Below, one piece after another: positions 4,876-10,695 of a stretch of DNA of 10,862 nt. The notes under the pieces were generated by a model. The model ran no database searches. It was not told the DNA's origin and saw nothing but the letters and a program-made list of their open reading frames with translations. The stretch is taken from the NCBI GenBank assembly GCA_035556755.1, contig DATMEP010000077.1, positions 1-10,862 of the forward strand, written 5' to 3'. Position 1 is the first letter of the stretch. Every line of letters starts with the position of its first letter. Origin of the DNA: VRUE01 sp035556755. GTDB lineage: Bacteria; Actinomycetota; Thermoleophilia; Solirubrobacterales; 70-9. The translations under genes were made by a program, and so were the position numbers.

Positions 4876-6754
4876 CGGGGTCACGATAGCGCTGGCCTTG
4901 TTGGGGTCAGGGGTCGGGTGGGGAGCTCCACTTAACTTTTTCGGTGAGGCGGAGGCTGCCGTCCGAGATTCGGGTGACGAAAAAGTACAAGACGTTTCGC
5001 TCCCCACCCGACCCCTGCCCACGAGCGTGGTCGTGGCTCTCGTGCCCGCGGGAGCCAGTCCTGAGCTGCTGGCAGAGCGAAGCCTGTCGCCGGGACTGAT
5101 GTCAGCTGGGCTTGGGTCGGTTCCGGTGGCGCAGACTTATTTGGATATCTCTCAGGGGAACAGGGTCTTCGATTCGCTCTATGACGAGGAGTTGCCGGAT
5201 GAGTTGGGGGGTGGGATCTGCGGGCCCGCTTACTCGGAGGCTGTGGTCGATCGGGCCGAGTCTGCGCCGGCGGACGTCGTGCCGGGGCTGCTTGCCTCGA
5301 CGTTGGTCGCTGCCGGGGAGAGTTGCGAGGTGCGAAGCGCGAGTCTGCGCGCGCTGCCCAGCCTCGTCGAGGGCCTGCGCGGGGACGACCTGCTGATCGC
5401 GATCGAGCGGGCTCCGCCGGCTGAGGGGCGGGCACTGGTGGTCGGGATTGCGGGGAAAGGGTTCGGTGGGAACCTGACCTCGGACAGCACGCGGACGGAT
5501 GGGTACGTGCTCTCTACCGACGTCGCGCCGACGGTTTTGGATCGGCTCGGGGTGGAGGTGCCGGATGAGATGAGCGGCGAGCCGATTCGGTCCGAGGGGG
5601 ACGTCGACGCGGCTGCGGTGGAATCGCTTGGCGACAGGCTCGCGGCGATCCCTGAGCGGCGCGGGCCGGTGATCGGGTTCGCCCTGGCGATCTGGCTGGG
5701 GGCGCTCGTGCTGGTCGTTGCCGCGACGCGCGGGCGCGTCGCTGGTGCCGGTGTGAAGCTGGTCGGACTGAGCGTCGTCTACCTGCCGCCGACGCTGCTG
5801 CTCGGCGCCGCGCTCGAGCCGAGCCAGGGGGTCGAACAGCTGCTGACGATCGTCGGGGCGCCACTGCTGGCGCTGCTGACCCTGGCCGCGTGGCGCGACT
5901 ACCGCGCGCTGGCGGTCGCGAGCGGTCTGACCGTCCTCGCCTACGCGGTCGACGTCGTCGCCGGCTCACCGCTCACCTCGCTCTCGCTGCTCGGTCCCAA
6001 TCCCGGCCTCGGGGTGCGCTTCTACGGAATCGGCAACGAGCTGGAGGCGCTGCTGGCGGTGCTGGTCGTGGCCGGCTCGGGCGCCGCCCTGAGCGGCTTC
6101 GCTCCTCGACTCGACCCCCGCCGGTCCGCACTCGTTTTCCTCGCGGCGGGTCTGTTCTTTGCCTTCGTCTTCGCCGCAGGACGCTTTGGCGCCGACGTGG
6201 GCGCCGCGATCGTGCTGCCGGTGGGGGCCGCCGTTGCGGCAGCGGCGGTCGCGGACCGCCGTCGCCGCGGGATCTTCGTCGCGATCGCGGTCCCCTTCGC
6301 CGCGCTTGCACTGCTCGCCCTGATCGACCTCGTCTCGGGTGCCAACGCCCACCTGACCCGCTCGGTGCTCGACGCCGGTGGGCTCGACGAGCTTGCCGAC
6401 GTCGCCCAGCGCCGCCTGCAGCTCTCCGCCCGCAGCTTCACCCGCCCGGTCGTCCTCGTCTTCCTGCCGTTGCTCGTTGCCCTGGCGGCGCTGGCGATCG
6501 CCGAGCGCGAGCGAATCGCCTTATGGCTTCGCGATCTCCCGGCGATGCGGGCCGGTCTGATCGGCGCCCTCGCGGCGACCGTGGTGGGGGCGCTGGCCAA
6601 CGACTCCGGCGCGCTGCTGCTGGAGATTGGCGCTGCCTACCTACTCGTCTTCACCGGCTTTGCATGGGCGAGTGCAGGCGGCCCGACGGGAGTATCGGTG
6701 CCGCAGACGAAAAGTTACACTTCTGTCTCACCCACGCGCGAAAATTTCCCGTAG
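4862..6754 (+). CDS. Membrane protein with degenerate alkaline-phosphatase-like outer domain and polytopic YGIGNE domain
   Basis: Function unknown. Numbering is from the GTG at 4862 (630 residues). Residues 54-240 resemble an alkaline phosphatase/sulfatase fold: a first strand SVVVALVPAG, and near its end TSDSTRTDGYVLSTDVAPTVLDRLGV then MSGEPIR, the usual tail of that fold. The aspartate and histidine metal ligands of active members are not evident, so it is probably non-catalytic. About ten membrane helices follow from residue 270, with the motif YGIGNE at 388-393 and NDSG at 580-583; I recall both from uncharacterised Firmicutes membrane proteins. The start is doubtful. The GTG at 4862 gives a plausible signal peptide (hydrophobic IGVTIALALLGSGVGWG, AEA cleavage) but overlaps chdC by 14 bases and reads through a palindromic element. 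GTGs at 5027 or 5033 avoid both but leave no export signal. The reading frame from 5027 onward is secure. Confidence 0.8.
   Translation: MRSGIGVTIALALLGSGVGWGAPLNFFGEAEAAVRDSGDEKVQDVSLPTRPLPTSVVVALVPAGASPELLAERSLSPGLMSAGLGSVPVAQTYLDISQGNRVFDSLYDEELPDELGGGICGPAYSEAVVDRAESAPADVVPGLLASTLVAAGESCEVRSASLRALPSLVEGLRGDDLLIAIERAPPAEGRALVVGIAGKGFGGNLTSDSTRTDGYVLSTDVAPTVLDRLGVEVPDEMSGEPIRSEGDVDAAAVESLGDRLAAIPERRGPVIGFALAIWLGALVLVVAATRGRVAGAGVKLVGLSVVYLPPTLLLGAALEPSQGVEQLLTIVGAPLLALLTLAAWRDYRALAVASGLTVLAYAVDVVAGSPLTSLSLLGPNPGLGVRFYGIGNELEALLAVLVVAGSGAALSGFAPRLDPRRSALVFLAAGLFFAFVFAAGRFGADVGAAIVLPVGAAVAAAAVADRRRRGIFVAIAVPFAALALLALIDLVSGANAHLTRSVLDAGGLDELADVAQRRLQLSARSFTRPVVLVFLPLLVALAALAIAERERIALWLRDLPAMRAGLIGALAATVVGALANDSGALLLEIGAAYLLVFTGFAWASAGGPTGVSVPQTKSYTSVSPTRENFP
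4908..5017. repeat. 110-bp palindromic element with 19-bp perfect inverted ends
   Basis: The 19-mer CAGGGGTCGGGTGGGGAGC at 4908-4926 is matched exactly, in reverse complement, at 4999-5017. Inside lies a second inverted pair, ACTTTTTCG (4935-4943) and CGAAAAAGT (4978-4986), with CTT/AAG pairing just outside it, so most of the element can fold into one long hairpin. No transposase gene and no clear target-site duplication are present. It resembles a REP doublet or small MITE. It fills most of the space between the divergent chdC and phosphatase-like genes. Confidence 0.65.
6716..6721 (+). promoter_or_regulatory. Putative -10 box for the coiled-coil gene
   Basis: TACACT lies within the last codons of the upstream membrane-protein gene. 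It has the same sequence as the box before the Fe-S carrier (1056-1061), and both are followed by another T. Transcription would start near 6728, giving a leader of about 37 bases. No -35 box is evident. Confidence 0.25.
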
Positions 6755-6764
6755 CGTCAGGACC

Positions 6765-7037
6765 ATGGAGGCGATGAGAAAGAGCTGGACAGACGACCGC
6801 CTGGACGAGTTCGGCCGACGGATCGACGAACGCTTCGACCGAGTTGACGGAGAAATCGCGGCGCTGCGGTCCGAGATGGAGGAAGGCAACCGCGCGTCGC
6901 GGGAAGAGTTCGCCGAGATGCGCAAGGACATCCGTGCGTTGCACGAGGGTCTCCTCAGCTTGCAGACCACGATGGTCAAAGTCGGGGGAGCCGGAATCGT
7001 CGCTCTCATGGGCTTCTTGATCACGACGCAGCTATAG
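6765..7037 (+). CDS. Small coiled-coil protein with C-terminal membrane anchor
   Basis: A 90-residue protein of unknown function. Residues 5-70 are charged and heptad-like (RLDEFGRRIDERFDRVDGEI, then LRSEMEEGN, REEFAEMRKDIRALHEGLLSL), which indicates a parallel coiled coil. Residues 71-90 (MVKVGGAGIVALMGFLITTQL, starting one residue earlier) form one hydrophobic segment at the extreme C-terminus, so it is probably tail-anchored with the coil in the cytoplasm. The ATG at 6765 is preceded by AGGA only two bases away; a second ATG at 6774 has GGAGG also two bases away, so the exact start is open. It begins ten bases after the membrane-protein stop. The hydrophobic end and the coil could suit a scaffold or a phage-holin-like accessory protein, but no phage genes are nearby. 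Confidence 0.7.
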   Translation: MEAMRKSWTDDRLDEFGRRIDERFDRVDGEIAALRSEMEEGNRASREEFAEMRKDIRALHEGLLSLQTTMVKVGGAGIVALMGFLITTQL

Positions 7038-7070
7038 CCGCCGGTCGCCGGGCGCTGCCGTCCCATCCTC

Positions 7071-7086
7071 TACCCTTAGCGTTTCG
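7071..7086 (+). promoter_or_regulatory. Putative -10 box giving a leaderless glycosyltransferase mRNA
   Basis: TACCCT at 7071-7076 fits TANNNT and ends nine bases before the GTG at 7086. Transcription would begin within about three bases of the start codon. There is no Shine-Dalgarno sequence between the box and the GTG, which supports leaderless translation. No -35 match is seen. Confidence 0.4.
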
Positions 7087-9398
7087 TGCGAATCGCTCTA
7101 GTCTCGCCATATTCCTGGAGCTACCAGGGCGGCGTGAACCGGCACGTGGAGGCTCTCGCCGAGGAGTTCCTCGGCCGTGGCAATCACGTCCGCGTGCTTG
7201 CCCCTGTCGATCCTCCGGGTCGGCTCAGCCGGACGCTGCACCGCAGCGAGCCCGAGGCGCGCGAGCTCCCCGACTACCTGATCCCGCTCGGCCGCTCCGT
7301 CGGCATCGGTGCCAACGGGGCCGTTTCCAACCTCTCCGCCTTCCCGGCCGGGGGCGTCGCCGCGATTCGCCGGGAGCTGCGCCAGGGTGACTACGACGTG
7401 GTTCACGTCCACGAGCCGCTGGTGCCGTTTGTCGGCTGGAATGCGGTGCTGGGTGCCCGCTCGCCGGTGGTCGGCACCTTCCACGCCTACTCGACCAAGG
7501 CGATCCCCAACCACGTCGCCTCGGCGCTCGGTGCCCGTCGGGTCTTCAACCGGCTCGCGGCGCGGATCGCCGTCTCCGAGGCAGCCGCCTGGACGGGTCG
7601 CCGCTGGTTTGGCGGTCGCTACGAGATCGTCCCCAACGGTGTCGACGTGGACGCCGCCCCGAAGACCCCGAGGCCCGCCAGCGAGGAGCTGCGGATCCTC
7701 TTCGTCGGCAGGCCGGAGGAGCGCAAGGGGTTGCCGATCCTGCTGACCGCCTTCGACGCCCTGGTCGAGCACGTCCCCGCACGCCTCACGGTGATCGGCG
7801 CGGAACACGAGGACGTGCTTCGCTACCTGGCCGACCCGGAGACGATGAGCAGGATCGACGCCTGCGGCCGGGTGTCGGGGGAGCGGCTCTGGGGGGCGCT
7901 GCACGGGGCCGATCTGCTCTGCGCTCCGTCGCTCGCCGGCGAGAGCTTTGGCATGGTCCTGACCGAGGCCTTCGCCGCTGGCACGCCGGCCGTCGCCTCT
8001 GAGATCGCCGGCTACAGCGACGTCGTCACCAACGGGGTCGACGGGGTTCTGGTGCCGCCCGGCGACGCCCAGCGGCTGGCCGAGGAGCTGCAACGTGCCC
8101 ACCACGAGCCCGAGCGCCTGGCGGCGATGGGCAAAGCAGCTCGCGAGAGCGCCCAGCGCTACGCCTGGCCGCGTGTCGCCGATCGCGTCACCTCTGTCTA
8201 CGAGCGGGCGATCGAGGCGCCGGCTCCGTCGAATGCGGCCGAGCGCGTCGCCCACTGGGCCGGGGTGCGCCCGGCCGACGGCGCCCCCCCGGTGCCGCCG
8301 CGGCGTCTGCCCTCGCTCGACCCGCCGCTGGCGCAGGGGGGGAGCAGAAAGCGTCGCATCGCGCGGCGGGCGGGACTGGGCGTGGCGGGCGCGCTCGGTG
8401 CCGGTCTGACCGCGCTGGCCGCGCAGAAGATCGGCGTCGACAAGGTCGTCTCCAGCATCGTCCGCTCCGATTTCACCTGGGTGCTGGTCGCTTGCGCTTT
8501 GATGGCCCTCTCACTCTTCTTCCGCGCTGCCTCCTGGTACGGGATCGTGCGTGCGGCGCTGCCGAACCGGCCGGTTCGGCGCCGCGACGTCACCTCGGCG
8601 ACGATGATCGGGGTTCTGATGTCGGCGACGTTGCCGGCACGGTTGGGAGAGCCTGCGCGTGCGATGACCCTCGCGCGCCGCACGGGCCGTATGCGGGAGA
8701 CCTTTCCGGTGCTGCTCGGCACGCTCGTCTCGCAGACGCTCCTCAATCTCGTCGCACTTTTCCTGCTCGGGATAATCATCGTCTCCACCACCGATCTCTT
8801 CCACTCGAGCACCGAGAAGATCTTCGCCTTCAGCCTGGTGCCGCTGATCCTGCTCGTCGTCGTCCTGCTCGCTCCGATGCTGATGCGTCGCAACGGCAAC
8901 GGGCGGGTCGCCCGTGCGGGGGCGGCGGTCCAGCGTGCCCTGCTGCAGGTTCGCGCCGGGCTGGCGGTGTTTCGCAAGCCCCGCCAGGGCTTCCTCGCTG
9001 CCGCGGCCCAGCTGGGCGCCTGGGCGATCCAACTTGCCGCCTGCTGGGCGCTCCTTGCCGCACTGGGACTGGATGGCGGAATCGGCGCCGCCGCCGCAGT
9101 CCTCTTCGCGGTCAACGTCACCGCGGTGGTGCCGGCAACCCCGTCCAACATCGGCGTCTTCCAGCTCGCGACGATCAGCGTCCTGCACACCGGCTTCGGA
9201 ATCGGCACCGCCGACGCGCTCGCCTACGGCATCATCCTGCAGGCGGTGGAGATCGCCACCGCCGTCGCCCTCGGCTTGCCCTCGCTGGTGCGTGAGGGCC
9301 TCACCTGGAGCGACCTGCGCGTCCAGGCCCTCTCTGCTGCGCCGGTCCGCCTCCAGCCCCGGCGGCAGGAGCGCGACACCGAACGCATCGGCGCCTAA
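7086..9398 (+). CDS. PimA-like GT4 glycosyltransferase fused to an LPG-synthase-type flippase-like membrane domain
   Basis: A 770-residue fusion. Residues 1-380 match GT-B family 4 enzymes and especially PimA, which moves mannose from GDP-mannose to phosphatidylinositol on the inner membrane face. Visible are the GGV acceptor loop (15-17), HVHEP (107-111, H109 likely equivalent to the PimA catalytic His), FHAYSTK, the donor-binding R209 and K214 in GRPEERKG, and the EX7E motif at E286 to E294 (ESFGMVLTE). PimA alone is about 380 residues. After a Pro-rich linker (about 385-420), residues 425-750 form about eight membrane helices with PARLGEPARA (about 517-526) and PATPSNIGVF (about 682-691), hallmarks of the lysylphosphatidylglycerol-synthase membrane region (UPF0104). 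The fusion suggests that a glycolipid is made and then moved or anchored, which is inference. Mannose and phosphatidylinositol as substrates are by homology only. A GTG start follows a leaderless-type promoter. Confidence 0.9.
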   Translation: MRIALVSPYSWSYQGGVNRHVEALAEEFLGRGNHVRVLAPVDPPGRLSRTLHRSEPEARELPDYLIPLGRSVGIGANGAVSNLSAFPAGGVAAIRRELRQGDYDVVHVHEPLVPFVGWNAVLGARSPVVGTFHAYSTKAIPNHVASALGARRVFNRLAARIAVSEAAAWTGRRWFGGRYEIVPNGVDVDAAPKTPRPASEELRILFVGRPEERKGLPILLTAFDALVEHVPARLTVIGAEHEDVLRYLADPETMSRIDACGRVSGERLWGALHGADLLCAPSLAGESFGMVLTEAFAAGTPAVASEIAGYSDVVTNGVDGVLVPPGDAQRLAEELQRAHHEPERLAAMGKAARESAQRYAWPRVADRVTSVYERAIEAPAPSNAAERVAHWAGVRPADGAPPVPPRRLPSLDPPLAQGGSRKRRIARRAGLGVAGALGAGLTALAAQKIGVDKVVSSIVRSDFTWVLVACALMALSLFFRAASWYGIVRAALPNRPVRRRDVTSATMIGVLMSATLPARLGEPARAMTLARRTGRMRETFPVLLGTLVSQTLLNLVALFLLGIIIVSTTDLFHSSTEKIFAFSLVPLILLVVVLLAPMLMRRNGNGRVARAGAAVQRALLQVRAGLAVFRKPRQGFLAAAAQLGAWAIQLAACWALLAALGLDGGIGAAAAVLFAVNVTAVVPATPSNIGVFQLATISVLHTGFGIGTADALAYGIILQAVEIATAVALGLPSLVREGLTWSDLRVQALSAAPVRLQPRRQERDTERIGA
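8561..8580. repeat. Perfect 20-bp palindrome inside the fusion gene
   Basis: GCCGAACCGGCCGGTTCGGC reads the same on both strands. It lies in the coding sequence for the loop LPNRPVRRR after an early membrane helix of the flippase-like domain. It may simply follow from Arg/Pro codons in GC-rich DNA, but a 10-bp perfect arm with no spacer is rare by chance in a window this size. Confidence 0.5.
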
Positions 9399-9450
9399 GA
9401 CACACACGGGCTTCCGCAAACTAAACAGCCTTTACTCAAATTCCTTGAAG

Positions 9451-9469
9451 CAACGAGGTACCCTCGTTG
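9451..9469 (+). promoter_or_regulatory. Inverted repeat over a putative -10 box upstream of the secreted-protein array
   Basis: CAACGAGG (9451-9458) and CCTCGTTG (9462-9469) form a perfect 8-bp inverted repeat around the spacer TAC. The -10-like TACCCT (9459-9464) is embedded in its centre. Transcription would begin near 9471 and give a leader of about 28 bases containing the strong ribosome site. No -35 box is clear, which would suit an activator-dependent or alternative-sigma promoter. No T-run follows, so a terminator is less likely. Confidence 0.4.
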
Positions 9470-9484
9470 GCCTCCAGTCGGAAC

Positions 9485-9493
9485 AAGGAGGAG
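9485..9493 (+). promoter_or_regulatory. Strong Shine-Dalgarno site of the first secreted-protein gene
   Basis: AAGGAGGAG ends five bases before the ATG at 9499 and fixes that start. It is much stronger than the sites seen at the genes to its left, many of which look leaderless. Confidence 0.75.
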
Positions 9494-9498
9494 ACGGG

Positions 9499-10071
9499 AT
9501 GGGTTTAAAGAGAATCATGCTGCTCGCCTGCATGGCACTCACGACGATCGCGTTCGCGGCTCCGGCCACGGCATCGGCGACCTGGCTCAAGCACGAAGAA
9601 CCGATCGCTCAGAACGAGAACCTGGAATTCACCGGCTCCGTTAACTTTTCCATACCGGGGGTCGCCAGCTATGAATGCGTCTTCCACACACAGGCGACGC
9701 TCGAAGCAGGCACCACAACAGGGCGAATAAACGGGAGCAACCTCACACCGGGAACCTGCAGTGGCACTGGCGCCTTGGCTGGATGCACATTCGCGGCAGT
9801 GCACACCAACGGACTCCCTTGGACCTTTCATGCCAATCCGGGTCCTGGCAATCTGAGCATGACAGACCATACACACACAATCACATATGCAAATCCGACA
9901 ACGCCACAATGCCCTATTCATGACTCCACCATCAACTTTGGCTCAATCATCGCAGTGCCCGATAACACGAGGGTTGTGCGCAGGGTAAGTCTCAGTGGAA
10001 CGGGGGGCGGCGGTCTCCAGGTTTCCGGCGAACTCACGGTGCTCCCCGAAGAAACATTTGGTTTCGAATAG
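9499..10071 (+). CDS. Secreted four-cysteine protein, first of a tandem array
   Basis: A 190-residue exported protein of unknown function. The signal peptide has a basic start (MGLKR), a hydrophobic core (IMLLACMALTTIAFAAPA) and a likely cleavage after ASA at residue 27. The mature part begins TWLKHEEPIAQNENLEFTG and is rich in Gly, Thr and Ser with alternating hydrophobic residues, suggesting a beta-sandwich. Four cysteines (60, 87, 96, 138) could make two disulfides; the central pair lies in GTCSGTGALAGC. The chain ends LPEETFGFE. The next gene repeats this plan, with the same C-x26-C-x8-C spacing. The start is the ATG after a strong Shine-Dalgarno site. Codons such as ACA, AAC and ATA are more frequent here than in the genes to the left. 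Membrane segments other than the signal are absent, so release or wall association is likely. No enzyme motif is visible. Confidence 0.85.
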   Translation: MGLKRIMLLACMALTTIAFAAPATASATWLKHEEPIAQNENLEFTGSVNFSIPGVASYECVFHTQATLEAGTTTGRINGSNLTPGTCSGTGALAGCTFAAVHTNGLPWTFHANPGPGNLSMTDHTHTITYANPTTPQCPIHDSTINFGSIIAVPDNTRVVRRVSLSGTGGGGLQVSGELTVLPEETFGFE

Positions 10072-10086
10072 GAGGAGATCAAGGTC

Positions 10087-10671
10087 GTGAAAGCACAACA
10101 TCCGCTGAGAATCAAGAGGATCGTGCTGCTTGCCGGCATGGCGCTCGCAGCTGTGGCCGCTATGGCGCCCGCCTCGGCGTCGGCAGAAGCCACATGGACG
10201 CATGACTTCGAACAGCTGAAAAAAGACGCCAAAGTGGAACTCTCCGGCCGGGCGGGGATAGTGATTCCCGGGGTGGCGGGCTACGACTGCATCATGCATG
10301 CCTCCCTCACCCTCAAAGGCAACAGCAGCACAGGCACGGTCGACTCGCTCACCATCACAACAAGCACCTGCACAGGCACCGGTCTTCTCGCGGGCTGCGG
10401 CGTGAAAAAAGACACGGCTGAAGAACTGCCATGGTCCATACACGTCACCACAGAAGCAGACGCGGTGATCAAAGACATCAAATTCCAATTTACCTTCGAT
10501 GAATTCTGTGCAGCCAAAGAAAACGTCACCAGTTTTCTGGTCTCCACAGCCGTTCCGGACAACGCGGGGTCCATCACCACGCTGACGCTTTCGGGAACTT
10601 CCATAAACGGCACCATCCTCACCGGTGTCCTGACGATGGCGCCGAAAGAAACATACGGAGTCGAAGCTTGA
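10087..10671 (+). CDS. Secreted four-cysteine protein, second of the tandem array
   Basis: A 194-residue paralogue of the preceding gene, function unknown. A signal peptide (MKAQHPLRIKRIVLLAGMAL, then AAVAAMAPASASA) should be cut after residue 33, leaving EATWTHDFEQLKK. Conserved with the first protein are the TW start of the mature chain, IPGVAGYDC against IPGVASYEC, STCTGTGLLAGC against GTCSGTGALAGC, STAVPDN against IAVPDN, LTLSGT against VSLSGT, and the ending PKETYGVE against PEETFGFE. Cysteines are at 68, 95, 104 and 141: the first two spacings are identical to those of its neighbour and the last is five residues shorter. The GTG at 10087 is used because GGAGGAG, which starts at the last base of the preceding TAG stop, lies nine bases upstream. 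The 15-base gap indicates one mRNA. The mature part is richer in Lys and Asp than the first copy. Confidence 0.85.
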   Translation: MKAQHPLRIKRIVLLAGMALAAVAAMAPASASAEATWTHDFEQLKKDAKVELSGRAGIVIPGVAGYDCIMHASLTLKGNSSTGTVDSLTITTSTCTGTGLLAGCGVKKDTAEELPWSIHVTTEADAVIKDIKFQFTFDEFCAAKENVTSFLVSTAVPDNAGSITTLTLSGTSINGTILTGVLTMAPKETYGVEA

Positions 10672-10695
10672 CGTCGGCTCGCAGGAGAGGATAGG

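Noticed and set aside
4876..5022. N-terminal extension of ChdC to 5022
   Set aside because: It would translate the palindromic element and has no similarity to the ChdC N-terminus, which begins just before FAKFTFFK.
5890..6777. Open frame of 295 codons on the plus strand within the membrane-protein gene
   Set aside because: The translation is Arg-rich with no domain, whereas the alternate frame encodes clear membrane helices.
7098..8255. Minus-strand open frame of 385 codons opposite the glycosyltransferase
   Set aside because: The sense strand holds all GT4 motifs in order; the antisense product has no recognisable signature.
9451..9469. The inverted repeat as a terminator of the glycosyltransferase gene
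   Set aside because: It has a three-base loop and no following T-run, and a -10-like box lies in its centre, so an operator reading was preferred.
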